Assembly (NCBI GenBank): GCA_964036665.1
Contig: OZ038531.1
Location: forward strand, 930,001-994,000
From: Gordius sp. MW1
Lineage: Eukaryota > Nematomorpha > Gordioida > Gordea > Gordiidae
Length of the DNA stretch: 64,000 bases
Direction: 5' to 3'
The stretch's first letter is position 1, and the number at the start of each line of letters is the position of its first letter. The notes beneath the pieces are model-generated. The model had not been told where the DNA came from and made no database searches. It saw only the letters and a program-made list of their open reading frames with translations. A program made the position numbers and the translations under genes. Of this stretch, positions 35,717 to 47,842 are shown in pieces.

Positions 35717-37721
35717 ATTTCCCGGTAATATGCAGTTGAATGCATCCAATCATTTGGGTTCCCGCTGTAAAATTCATTTTGCAAAATTATAATTTATATT
35801 CAAAGACAGTCTATGTTTATATTATAATTTGCTCTAGTGATATTTAACCAAGTGTCATTTTGTAAAGCTACAACTACCATTTAAAGCAAAATAAGAATAG
35901 AGCAGTAAGTGATATAAATAGAGTGATATAGATTAAGTGAAATAAAAAAAATTATCAATGTTCTAGGCTGACAACAAGAGATGCTTATTGTTTTAGCAGG
36001 ATAAAAATAGGTTGCAATCCAAATTTTAAGAAATAGGAATGCCCTCAAAATGGACGATTTAGTAAGAGAGCCTTGTTAAAGGGCTAAAAAAGATAACAAC
36101 AAAAAGGATTCAAATTACTTGCCCTGTTTAAACAAAATGAAGTTTTAAGGTGGCATCCTTTTATAAGAAAGGCGAGAAGTTGTTTAATATTTATGAATAA
36201 ATGTAATGTAGTCTTACTATATTCAGGTCAAAATTCTTAATTATCCAAAACTATATTACACTAGAACAAATTCTTTTATTAGATTATGCTTAAAAAGAAT
36301 TTATATCAAAATCATAATTATAAAACTATATTTTTATTACTATACCTATCAAAGGCATAATTTTTGACAATAACATATATGATGCGACGAAGAGCAGTGC
36401 AACTGCCCCCCCCTAAATTCTTTTTTTCATAAATATATATACAACTAAAAATGATTGAAGTTTCAATATATTTGCCATGCATTTTTTATTTATGATAAGG
36501 AAATGTCAAGAAAGATACACTTTTTGATATGTTGTAATGGTAAGCATTTTCCATCAAAAATTCAAAATTTGTTATTCAGGACGGACGATGTGGATCGGAT
36601 GGTGTTGGAAGATTCTATAATTCTAGCAGATTTGGGTCAGGTTGGGTTAAAATTTAAAATATATCCAATGGCGCTAGGACTTAAAACTAATTTAATTCGC
36701 AGGACTTCAATTCAATGATCTATATATATTTAAATGAAGCATAGAGATATTTTTGAATTGAATGTTTTATTCATGGAATAAACACTCCCAACGACGACTT
36801 CAAGTCCGTGGGCAAAAGTGGATGGTTGGCGTCAGATAGGAAAAAGCTGTAAAAAACCACTCAAAAATTATGTTAGTTTCAAATATAATACTACAACAGA
36901 AATCTAGGGTATCCTCCACAGACGACGCTCACTGCATATCCAGACCGTGCAATTTAAAAAATACACTGCCTTTGCCGCCTCACTCATAACGAAGGAAAGG
37001 TATTTTGGAAAAGAGTATAATGGTGGCACAAATGCTAAAAAAAGAAAGGTACACATCGCTGGGCCAACAAGAAACGAGATAGAACGGAAATGATGCTAGT
37101 GAGTTAGGAAAAGGATATAAATTATTTTACAATGGGTCACCTAATCATAGGAACGGGGTCGATTTTGTTTTAAGCAAATCATTTAAGAATAAGATGGTGG
37201 ATCAAAGGTTGTATAGCCAAGCTAATGTGGGTTAAGATTGCAGATTAAGGAGGCCTCCTAACCGTTATATGCTCATATGCTCTTCGAATTGGGTGTATAG
37301 CAGTGACGCAGCTAAGGAAAAGCCTAGGGGGCCAATGCCCCCCAAGTGTAATCTCCTGGCGCCTTCGGCCCCCCTAAAGAAGCATCCTGGCCCCTTTGGC
37401 CTCCCGCAATTTATTTAATATATCTTTATTTAATGATTAACAATATAATTATTGTATTTATTAGACTTTAAATAAAAAATCCTTTGAAAGCTACATTTTT
37501 ATATCAAAATACCGTGTTATTAATTATTAACGAAAAAAACAAAAATTAAAACTTAACTTATTTTTAAAACCTTTAGGTACTAATATTAACTAAATATCTA
37601 TGATAGGAGTAAATGAACAATTTAAGCACATAAGCTTATTCTACAATTATGAAAAATCATATGGCCAGAGCATTTAAAGGACATAAAATACTATAAAGAG
37701 TTTGTTAAATTTAGAGGTAGT
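35717..37721. other. Spacer upstream of WDR76
   Basis: Contains the WDR76 5' flank and AT-rich DNA. 36,780-37,270 is less AT-rich and may be an eroded transposon, but no frame is recognisable. About 37,305-37,400 has C/G runs (CTAGGGGGCCAATGCCCCCC) resembling an old MITE. Confidence 0.45.
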
Positions 37722-39655
37722 TAGTGATGCGGATAAACCGAGAAAAATCTTGGTCTCGTCTCGTCTCGAAAAATGGAGTCGAGATCGAGACGAGACGATA
37801 CGAGATTTTTCGGCGAGATCTCGACTTTTTATTGATCGTTAGATTTGTGGCATATGGTGATATGCCGAAATCAATAAGTTTGTTCGATTTTTTTGAGATT
37901 TGTTATTTTATCGATTTATCGATTTTCTTATTTTGTTTTTATCTTTGTTATCCTTCTCCTCTTTGATCTTTGGCAAATCGTCCTCATCCCTTTTCTAGTT
38001 AATGTTAAAATTCTATTTTTATGTTAATCCCTTCCTATTCTCATTATATTGTTAACACGCGCGTACTATTAATCACTCAAGCAAGATCCTGGTATATGCA
38101 AGATCCAGAAAGATATAAAAAATCTTATGCCAAAATAAATGCCAAAAAGAAGATGCGCGTTATTGTATAAAACCATCAATATGTAAAAAGTTATATCATC
38201 ATGATTATGAAAATTATATAAGAAAGAAAAAATATATATGATCGTATCATTGGAAAATTATTACGTACTTGAATAGAAATAAATTAAATAAATTTGGTGA
38301 TTAAACAATTTGGAAAGTTGATTAAAGAAATTGAAAAAGATTTTAGTAAATTATTGTGTCTTTTGATTTGCATGATTTACATTTAAGGTATTAAGTGTAA
38401 ATCAATATATAATCGAATATATTTGATATTAAAAAAATTCCGAAGTGTTGTAAATATTCTATATTTTTGCAAACAATTTAAAATTTGGCAGTCATTACCT
38501 AAGTATGTAAGGTTGACTTTTAAGGTATGTGAATAATTGTCTAATATATTTATCACATATTTATATCCATAATTAAGTATTACAAAAGTTTGGGCTTAGA
38601 ATGAGTTCTGGTAAAATAGTAAATATTACTTAAGCAAATTTGAATTTCGCAGTTACTCATCCTGCATGATGCGGTAATTAGAAATTTGAACCTTAATAAG
38701 ACATTATGTGAATACGTAGTTTTGTCATATGCATTACTTTTCACATTACAAGCTGGTTTGGCAGGTGCATTCAAATTTACTATAATTTCTATAATTGTGC
38801 TATATAAAATAAATACACGAACCTATATTGTATTCGATAAATAACTATTTAATGGCAAAGTTATTTAGGATTGGAAGGTAATAATTGATTATAATGATTT
38901 TTGTCACAAATTTAAATACGTGCACTTTAATTTAAAATTTAAAATCTTATGTTCTTAATCCTATATAATGCTGCTGTTATTGTGTTTTTATAACGTAATA
39001 GTATGTACAACTAGTTGATCACTCGCACTTTGTGGTTTATAACGCTATAGTGAACATGCAATAAACACTATGAGCTATAATTGATGATGGTAATATCAAT
39101 AAACTTAAACGTTGCCTTAAATATGTTAAGGTCTACTTTGAAGCTTTAGCCAGGGTTAATAACGGGTCTCAATTTGCTCAATTGTTCAACTAAGTCAACT
39201 ACAAGCGAACTTATGGTTTTCTCAGCCTATTTAGAGTTGACAAACGCAGTGAATTTGATACAAATGTTATAGGTTGCTAGAACAATAAAATGTAATTTTC
39301 TATACTTCTAATTTATTTATAGTTTGCACTTTCCATAGAAATATTTTCTTTATGAATTAATTAATATCTTTATATTGTCAATGAGATGTCCTGTCCCGCT
39401 AAATCTTTAAAAAGTTTGAGTATTAAAGTTTTTTAAAAAATATAAAATTTTGCCACTTGGATTTTTTACACTTATTTAATATTTTTAATAAAACAATAGA
39501 GATTTTTATTCCGTATATATTGTTTTTTTAAAAAGTCGAGACGAGACCGAGATTTTTCTAGGCCGAGACGAGACGAGATCGAGATTTTCATAATCGCTCC
39601 CGAGACGAGACAAGATTTTTTTTCGAGACCGAGACGAGACGAGATCGCAACACTA
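37722..39655. mobile_element. hAT-like non-autonomous element, 1.93 kb
   Basis: Ends TAGTGATGCGGATAAACCGAG and, inverted, TAGTGTTGCGATCTCGTCTCG. Flanks GAGGTAGT (37714-37721) and GAGGTAAT (39656-39663) match at 7/8, an 8-bp target duplication as made by hAT transposases. Subterminal regions (37,740-37,830 and 39,535-39,650) are packed with GAGACGAGAC repeats in opposite orientation, likely transposase-binding arrays. The centre is AT-rich and has no recognisable transposase. Confidence 0.8.
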
Positions 39656-40898
39656 GAGGTAATCAAGTCAAATGGAATGGTTTAATCAGGTAGTGCAAGC
39701 TATGATGAGATTGTAAGTGCTCATGGACTGTTAATATTAGAAAATATGTGATAGAAGTAGTCTAACCTATATTAAATGTTTTTAAAATCTGTTATAAAAC
39801 ATTTTTAATTACACGGTTAAACAAGAAAAACAACCGGCAAGCTGTGTGCAGATTCTGGTAGAGTTTTTCGGGGCACGATTATACACGTCAAGTTTTTTAA
39901 ATATTCGCTGCCAAAATTGCTAAAAGCAGCAATTTTAAGCAGCAATTTTGGTGTTTTTCAAAAGTCAATAACTTGCAAATTAATCGGTAAGATTTTAATT
40001 TATTGGATTTGAAATTGCCAGTAATATTTAGAATTGCCTGTTCAGCATTTGCATGTAATTTGGATTTAATAGAAGGAATTTTTATGGAATGTTTAAATAG
40101 ACACCTGAAAATTTAGGTGAGATTCTAGTAAGAAGCTCTGAGGCAGGGCGATTTTTATCATCAACAAAACCAAAATGTAAAATGTTTAACAAAAATTTCG
40201 CTCTAATTTTATAATTTTTTTGTTATGGGCCTTATTAATTTGTTAATTAAGTGGAAGTTGAATTTTAATCTTTATGTCAGTTTAGTTTCGTATTTATATT
40301 CATTTATTTGGACTATGCTAAGCTTGAATTCTCTTTGTAAGTCGATAATTAAGTTTAAGAGTTTTAGTAATATTACATGTTAGTTAATCAATTATTCTTG
40401 GATGCCAAGAATTTGCAGTTTAAAGCCCAAATTTAATCGACACTTTTTAGATACTTTATGTTTAAATTAATTACCGATTCCCTTAGTAGTTTTGATACAA
40501 ATTTTTTTTCCATTCTTATATTAGGTCAATTATTAATAAAAATATAATTAAGCAGTTTAGTTCACGTTAGTTTACTATTATATGATAAAAAAATTATAAT
40601 AGTGAATAAGTGCCTATTAAAAATCATATAAAACCATAACATTTGGTCATTTAAATACATGTATGATAAATTTTATAGCATTACCATAAGTTATCTAAAC
40701 AATATTTAAGTTGGTGCCACCACAATGTCTAGATTGTAATCGTTATAACATTACAAGCAATAGAGTATATATATTTATCCATACAATAGATTTATAATAA
40801 TCGTATGGAAATTTTTTGAATTAAAAAATAAAGAAAAAGGCTTTAAAAATTAAACAGAAATGATGATTCAAAATGTTAAGACAATTGACTTCGTAAAT
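39656..40898. other. AT-rich spacer with R200 repeat copy c
   Basis: 39,825-40,010 is the third member of the ~200-bp interspersed family (AACCGGCAAGCTGTGTGCAG...AAATTAATCGGTAAGATTTTAAT). It includes a short internal duplication AGCAGCAATTTT. The rest has no gene. Confidence 0.5.
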
Positions 40899-42029
40899 TT
40901 AGTAAATGAAAGAGTCGAGTGGACAAGGCAGGCATCGTATGCATTTATTCGAATCTAATTGTTTAATAGTACATTTGGTGTAACATTTTCGATCTGGACA
41001 GCAATCGCCCAATTTAGCGCCGTCGGCGTTAAACTTTTGGCCAAACGGACAAAATGGTTTGAGAGAACATGGTCGAAACTAATTGCACAGTTATTTTGAT
41101 ATTCGAACCTGTATGGACATTGGAGGTAGCAATTGAAAGACCCACAAGGGCCTCCTGTCGGTGGTATTAAACGCGAGCTTAGTAATACAAAGTATTATTA
41201 ACTTGACACACAGAAGATCTCATGTCTTATATACTAAATTTGTATCATGTTTATAATAGTTAGGACGGTGTAAATAACTATTTAAACAAAATTATATGCC
41301 TATTGACAATTAAGGCATTTTTAAGTATAGACTTTGATATGGTTATTTCAGTCATAGACATGGGCGTAGCGGCTGCCCCCCCCTAAATAAAAAAAATTTT
41401 AAATGCAAAAACCCTTAAAAGTTTTAAAAAAAACTATGTTTTGCCCCCCCCCCTAATTGAACTTTTGAACGATTCGCCCCCCCCTTATCCAAAACCTGGA
41501 TACGCCCATGGTCATAGACATAAAGGGGATGCCGAAAAGGCTAGCTATGGCCTCATACCCCCTTTATTTGAAAATTTGTGAATATCAGTAGACAATGATA
41601 TTTAGATTACAACGAAATTCCTATTAACCCAAGAGAAAGAAAGTATCAACAATAAAAAAGCTAATCACAAATATATCCTATAATTGATAAATATATGATA
41701 ATTCTTGGCGAAAAATATTTAAACATGATAAAGATTATCAAATCTAAACAAAGTTCTTATAAATGTAGTATTGAATCATATAAAGCGGTAATAATTGACA
41801 ACAAACGGCTTTTGATTGGCAATAATATAAAATACCTTAATAACAACGTGGTCCCTAAATTAGCTATAGTTACTTTTTTTTCTACAGCGTTTAATTTTCA
41901 CTTTAAAAACGTTATTAGTGTTTAAGTCTAACTTTATCTATGAAAAATCTTACCCTGTGCATGACCTAAACTAAAAATAAATGCAAAAATAAGTGGAATT
42001 AAAATGAAGGCGTTATCTGAAGATGACAT
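40899..42029 (-). CDS. Small secreted cysteine-rich protein, antistasin-like, with an apparent 1-bp frameshift
   Basis: Exon 1 (41954-42029) begins MSSSDNAF and has a hydrophobic core (ILIPLIFAFIFSLGHA), a good signal peptide with likely cleavage after GHA. Donor GTAAGA. Exon 2 (40899-41154) follows an acceptor (CCGACAG) in matching phase and opens QGGPCGSFNCYLQCPYRFEY, resembling the C..C..GF....GC spacing of antistasin-type domains. Near 41071-41084 the frame must shift by one base (a TTT run) to continue CSLKPFCPFGQKF ... CCPDRKC..KC ... C..C..C and stop at 40899. One missing base is the only defect, so an assembly or read error in the homopolymer is as likely as a real lesion. About 110 residues with ~14 cysteines; role unknown, protease inhibitor possible. 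Confidence 0.6.
41359..41510. repeat. GGGCGTAGCC MITE, copy 8 (152 bp, perfect target duplication)
   Basis: CATGGGCGTAGCG...GGATACGCCCATG flanked by GTCATAGA on both sides (41351-41358, 41511-41518). Subfamily B core with two C-runs. It lies within the single intron of the cysteine-rich gene. Confidence 0.95.
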
Positions 42030-42409
42030 ATTATACTTTTAGATAACTCTAATAATTTCTTGCTTTTATTGCAAAATTGTCAAAACGGTAATTATTTTCA
42101 TAGATCACTTTTTGTTCCAAAATTTAAATTAATGTTATAAATCATTTCATTGTTAAACATAAAATTGTGCCAATTATTATGTACCTCAAAAATGTTCAAA
42201 TTAGATAGCCAACTTTTTATTACAAATAGCCATAAAGAGTCCTTTGATAATAAAATATCATAATTTTTGGCAACTCTTAGTTAAAGTAGACAATGTTAAG
42301 CGCATCTCTTTTAATATATACAATAATCATAAACCTACCATTTTAAACTTACCGCTGTTTGCAGGCATTCTTTGGTTAATTAAAATTGTTTTGACAATCA
42401 TATATAATA

Positions 42410-42905
42410 CTAGCTGACCCGGCAAACGTTGTTTTTTCTATACATTATTTCTAGAAAACACTATAAGTGTATATGTATGTGGTTAAGATTGAAATAAGAA
42501 TGGAGCGTTGTGACAAAGTTGGCCTATAAAATGACAATACACTAATCATTTATTAATTTAATTATTTATACTTTATTAAATCATTTTTGATACCTATTTA
42601 TACATCAAATTATGACGATTAAAAAATAATTCATCATCAATCTCTAAGTGCGATGGAGTATACAATGTTTTTGTTTAGTCCATCTTTAGCCAACACAAAC
42701 ACACGGGTGGTTTACCCACGCGAGAACATGCCACGTATAGCTGTCCGTGGGAATAGTATGATGTGCCCAAATCTAAGGCACAAATAGACATCGTTTGGCC
42801 TTGCGCCTTATTGATTGTCATTGAGAATGCCAACCTAATTGGAAATTTAATGCGTTTGAATTCAATCGGCACATTTGTGGGAATCAGGATTTGTGACAGC
42901 ATACA
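42410..42905 (-). mobile_element. Helitron 3' end with helicase C-terminus
   Basis: The minus strand codes for the end of the Pif1-like helicase (about 42,653-42,902: FKRIKFPIRLAF, INKAQGQTM, HGQLYVACSRVG). It then runs 240 bp to the terminus CCGGGTCAGCTAG (42410) followed by T. The 5' side is cut off at about 42,905, so this is a 5'-truncated relic. The terminal ~80 bp match 11,407-11,490. Confidence 0.8.
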
Positions 42906-44103
42906 TGTTCACCTCGGAGCTTGCCATTCAAAATGCTGACTTTGAATTTTTCATATTTGGGGAAAAGAGGAGAAACCTAAACCGAATATGATAATGCTTA
43001 TGACATGTCCCTCGCAATTTAATATGGTGCTGCATGAGAAAACAAAATATCTTTGAAGCAAAGGAACAGCTTATAAAAATATTTAACAAGCCTCAAATTC
43101 TTGCGCTAGAACGACAATTTCAATGTAAGATAATTATGGACACGATACCGGGAGACATTAAAAGGCCATCTCCTTGGTATGCCAATGTGATAAAGTATAT
43201 AAAGAAGATGAAAAGTTGTCAAAGCGCTTGGCTGTATATGGGTCAAAGGTTAACAAACGAAACGGTATACATAAAGATGAACGTTCGAGACGAGAATTTC
43301 GTCCTCAAAAGGAGACGATACGAGGTTTTGTCAACGAGATCTCGGTTTCAAGTAAATTTAGTTGTGTATTTCTATTTTTTGTTTATATCACATTTAAGAT
43401 TAAATGCAAGCATTATGATTTGAATATATTTGATATTTTACACACCCAGTTAGACTGGATATCTATCTACATCCGCGCAAAATCCAAAATCTATAAATTT
43501 AACCTCTTCAATAGAAATTGCCTTTAGTGCATGTAAAATGTTAAAATATATTTGTTAAATAATAAAATTTTTAGCACAAATATATACTTTATATAAACGT
43601 TTCTATTTAAAATTAATTCTGATAAAGCAATAAATATATAAAAGCATCTTCAGATTTCCCAAAAATTACATCATCCTTCGAGGCGAGGCAGAGATTTTAC
43701 TTGGTCGAGACGAGACGAGATCAAGATTCTCTTAATTCAACCTGGGACTAGGCGAGACTTTGCTTTTGACATTCAGATGAGATCGCAACTCTATTTGGAC
43801 TAAATGGGTTAAAAAAAATTTGCTTACATATAGGAATAAAAAATAAATGAATAATTTAGTAAAAATTATAAAATTAATTTAGCACGACAGTCAACAAATT
43901 TTAGGGTCTGAGTCGATTTTTGAACTTACATGGTCGCACAAACTTGGCTTGTTAGGTTTGCCGATTTAAAAACCTTCTGATCAGTCCACTGACCGAACCT
44001 GCCTGAACATATATCTAATTTCGGTTACTATATGTTGCAAAAAATCGAAAAGCATTCGTGCTTTTACGGCCTATATGTAAAATCGGAATTGCATAATAAT
44101 TAA
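42906..44103. other. Transposon-relic zone, unidentified ORFs and hAT-like end
   Basis: Two overlapping open frames (43,034-43,423 and 43,174-43,527, plus strand) share no motif I recognise and are probably decayed element coding sequence. 43,280-43,340 and 43,680-43,790 carry GAGACGAGAC-type arrays like those at the ends of the 37,722 element. The right edge ...GAGATCGCAACTCTA is similar to its terminus, so this is likely a second, rearranged copy. Confidence 0.5.
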
Positions 44104-45655
44104 TTTATGGGTTACCTTGGAAAATAAAATTTGAATATATAAACTCGATCATTGGTTAACTATTCATAACTTAACCTCTATTATTCGAGCATTCACAACC
44201 CTCACTATTCATATATCTTAACCTTATTATTTCACCACTCACCTCGCTACTATATAAACAAGGTGTTTTAACCAAAATTCATTCATTTGAATCACTTTTT
44301 TTGGGTTATAATAAATAATAAAAAGTAGAAATTTAATCTTCTACAAATTGGCGACCCCGCATTTTCGGGGGAGCCGAATTTTTTTTTTCTCCCTCCCCCT
44401 TAAAAATTTATAACCCAGGTCCACATTGACCCCGACTTTCGGAAAAGACATAATTTTTTCTTCCCCATAACAGTCCCTAGAGTAATGGCGTTTGGTTTTT
44501 CTTAGTTAAAATTAAACAATTCAGATATAGGGCATTATTATCTTTTCAATCCGGCATACAATCAAGCTGCAACAAACAATTTCGACCTTAATGCTAAATT
44601 CGAAATATGTGGCTGCTGTGAAAGATACAAACTACCTACTTATCTGATTGTTAATACGAAGAAAACCATGTTACCATATTACACCTCTACACAAGCAACA
44701 ACATCAACTACCGAACGCAAAAATGTTCCACTGCCCTGCCAATGGCCCAACTACAAAACATATCTCAAATTAATCAACATCACATGGCCTCTTGCAACGT
44801 ACAGAGACGACGTTCGGCAAAGCAATAACACTTACTACTTATTACCAAAGTTGTTAACAATACTGAGCGATTGAACTAAGGGAATAATGCGCTTCTAAAA
44901 TAGTTGTCTGCTCCGACAAATCTACTAATAAATTAGACAGCACATCAAATCCCAATCATCACACGACACCAATGCAACCGAGTTCGTACAACGCCTTCGA
45001 CACCATTTTGACAACGTACGTTTTTCACCACCACGTACGTCAAACACCAAACAACAAATCCCCGCCGATTTGTTTTCTACACCTTACATTTTTATCAGGA
45101 CCGATAAAGTTCGAAAAAGCTTAATTCCACCATACGAAGGCCCCTTCAAAGTTATTGACAGACAAACCAAATACTTTGTGGTAAACAGAAATGGGAAACA
45201 TAATAACATTTCTATCGATCGGTTGAAACCAACATATACCGAATCAGTTAACCCTATAGAACCACTCATAAAAGGTCCGACCATTCAAAACCAACCTTCC
45301 TAACATTACCACAAACCATACAACAACAAAAGCAGGACGAAAAGTTTATTGGCCAGTTAAATTAGCCGAATACCTATATTTTTAGCACTCCTTGCAAATA
45401 GGGGGGGGGGGGGTACTTGTATGGGTTACCTTGGCAAATAAAATTTGAATATATAAACTCGATCATTGATTAACTATTCAGACAACTTAACCTCTATTAT
45501 TCGAGCATTCGCAACCCTCACTATTCATATATCTTAACCTTTTTATTTCACCACTCACCTATCTACTATATAAACAAGGACTAAAATCATTCACATGAAT
45601 CACTTTTCTTTTGGGTTATAATAAAAAATAAAAAGTAGAAATTTAATCTTCTACA
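44104..45655 (+). mobile_element. Ty3/gypsy element, internally deleted, two LTRs
   Basis: LTRs at about 44,104-44,345 and 45,418-45,655 share TGGGTTACCTTGG, ACTCGATCATTG, TATATAAACAAGG and the end TTCTACA. After the left LTR comes TGGCGACCCCGC, a primer-binding site. Before the right LTR is a long G-run (about 45,400-45,413), the polypurine tract. Of the coding region only the integrase C-terminal end survives (about 44,970-45,290: FVQRLRHHF, YIFIRTDKVRKSLIPPYEGP, IDRLKPTY). Protease, RT and the integrase core are deleted. Target duplication not recognisable. Confidence 0.85.
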
Positions 45656-45980
45656 AATCTGGCTCTCAAAGCCGTCGTAGATTTTATGACAGCAAATCTA
45701 TCTGTGATATAATTAATAGCAATAGCGGGATGTTTTCCAAATAATAATAATTCTTAACTTATTTATTTATTTCTTTCTTCTTCACAAAATATGTACTTTT
45801 TAAAATAAAACTTTTGTTATAAAATATATCTGCTATATACATAAAGTTTTACTCACCTCTTTAACACACCAACACAGACCCTTATCCTTAATAATGAAAG
45901 ATTAATTTTGACTAAAATCCAGCCATAGACTAACAAAGATGGACCCGTTAGTAGCATTTAGATGCCACTTATGAATCCAG
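45656..45980. other. AT-rich spacer between gypsy and P-type MITE
   Basis: No gene. Near 45,933 CATAGACTAACAAAGATGGACC resembles one end of the P-type family, preceded by ATCCAG like the true target site, and may be an older broken end. Confidence 0.4.
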
Positions 45981-46289
45981 CATAGACTAATAAAACTATA
46001 GACTGCCGAACAGCTGATTTTTACTATTAAAATCATTCAGACACCAAAATAGCTGCCATATTGTGGGAAAAATTTAACAACAGGTATATTTATACTTCTC
46101 CACGATAAAATATTGAAGAAAATATATGAGACTAATAACTTAATTGAAATATAAAAAAAAATGAGTAAATTAGAACAAAATTTTTTTCTGAATTCTATTG
46201 TTTGGTTGCAATTTCCTACAAAATGGCGCTTGCTATGCTTGCTGGAAAATTATCAGCTGTTCGGCAGTCTATGGTTTTATTAGTCTATG
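45981..46289. mobile_element. P-type MITE, 309 bp, perfect 8-bp target duplication
   Basis: Inverted ends CATAGACTAATAAAACTATAG...GCCGAACAGCTGAT and, at the right, the inverse of CATAGACTAATAAAACCATAG...GCCGAACAGCTGAT, about 38 bp with one mismatch. Flanks GAATCCAG at 45973-45980 and 46290-46297. The terminal CATAGACTA is shared with the THAP-bearing element at 58,336, which assigns the family to the P superfamily. It lies 78 bp upstream of the mitochondrial IF3 start codon. Confidence 0.92.
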
Positions 46290-46367
46290 GAATCCAGCTT
46301 CATGTTAATTTCGTAATAAATTTGTAATTAACTGACTCTATCTTATTTTCATATGTTTCAAATTTAA

Positions 46368-47172
46368 ATGTTTATTTATAAATACGCAAAAATTAAAATA
46401 TTGTTAAGATTGTTTTTTAACCCCCATTATTATAATTTTACCAAAAAATCATTATGTATTTCGTTTGCACAATATAAGGAGGCCAAGTTTTTTGATGTTC
46501 GTGAAGCCTTAGCTACTCAGGAATATGTTGAGCCTAATCAATTAGTAACCTTGTTTGATGATAAGGGGATATTGATAGGTAACATGACCAAGTCCCAAGC
46601 TCAAACAAAAGCTAAAGATTGTAAGAATTTTTACATATATGTAACAATTAAAGATTTGCACAATTTATAGCTAATAAAAAATTGGTGCTAATTCAAAATG
46701 CTCCATTAGGCCCTCAAAAATACCCTATCTTTAAGTTTATGGAAAATTCTGAATCAAAAAAATGGATCTCAGGGAAAAATGATTTAAACATCTTGTCAAA
46801 AAAGAGTGAAAAATTCCTTAAAATATCCTCCAAAATCAGCCCACATGACCTAGATACACAAGTTTATAATATGCTAAAACTATCTAAAAGTTATGCTAGA
46901 TAGAAAAATTAAAACATTGGCTGGGTAAGCAATATTGTATACACGTAACTATACAGGGCTTTAGAAGTAAATTATCTGAAAATGATGAGGCCTCTTCTAA
47001 CCAAGTATGACAATTTCTAAATAATATTAATAAGTATTTTTTTATATTATAGAGTCAGCTTTTTAATCAAATTAAATCAGTTTTGCAACATCAATATTCA
47101 AATTTGTTAATCAAAGATATAAAGAAAGAAAAAAATTGGTCATTTAAATTGTCACTGAATTGTGAAACCTAA
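46368..47172 (+). CDS. MTIF3: Mitochondrial translation initiation factor IF-3, with a frameshift
   Basis: Exon 1 46368-46620 starts MFIYKYAKIKILLRLFF, basic and hydrophobic, fitting a mitochondrial presequence. It ends in the IF3 N-domain (NQLVTLFDDKGILIGNM). The 50-bp intron 46621-46670 joins to KKLVLIQNAPLGPQKYPIFKF, matching the IF3 N-domain end and linker. The C-domain begins KISSKISPHDLDTQ and continues WLGKQYCIHVTIQGF, but between them (about 46,885-46,915) the frame is broken by a stop and a net +2/-1 shift. A second intron (47005-47052) leads to the last exon, SQLFNQIKSVLQ ... stop at 47172. About 235 residues. IF3 keeps mitochondrial ribosomal subunits apart during initiation. The lesion adds ~26 nt containing a repeated TATGCTA; it may be an assembly fault or true decay. 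Confidence 0.75.
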
Positions 47173-47842
47173 CAGGATAAATCATCACATAAATTTATTT
47201 TTCTTATTTATTGTTAATTCGGAAATTTTATTAAATTGAACTAAAAATGGAGATTGTTTGTGTCTATTATCTGTCTTCATTTTATAACTAAAGTTATATA
47301 AACACATATTCATTGCAACTACTATCTTCCTGCAATTTCCAATTAAGGCCCTTTATATAGCCAATTTATATTATTTTAAATGTGATTTAAGCATGAGCGT
47401 TGCAGGGAAATGGACTTAAGGGGTTCAAATGAAATGAGTTTAAAAATGTTTATATAATATTTTTTGCTTTCCTTATAATGTTCTGGCGTCAACTAGAGAC
47501 CTGCACGTAGGCACAAGGCCCGAGCCAGGTCTTAAATAACAGGCTTCAAAATTATGCCAGCCGGCGTAATTAAGAAGCAAATAGTCTTTAATTCTTTTAA
47601 AACAATAAATTATAAAAAAATTTTCAACAAAAATTAATGATTCTGTTAAACATTTTTTAATTCTTTTAGCGCTATTACCACCAATTTTGTGTTAAAATCA
47701 AAATTACCCTACTTCTTATACCTGCAAGGATTATATACGGATGAGTTTTAAATATACTAAGCCAGTCTATTTTTGCGTTAAAATAAAATTGCCGTTTTAA
47801 ATGCTTGAAACATGAATGCTATTAGTGAAATAAAAAGTGTAC
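47173..47842. other. 3' flank of IF3 and spacer
   Basis: AT-rich, no gene. 47,500-47,560 has GGCCCGAGCCAGG, a small piece of the GGCCCG-rich repeat. Confidence 0.5.

Noticed and set aside
36455-36718. 87-codon plus-strand ORF upstream of WDR76
   Set aside because: Composition matches the AT-rich background, no motif, no splice partners; not convincing as a gene.
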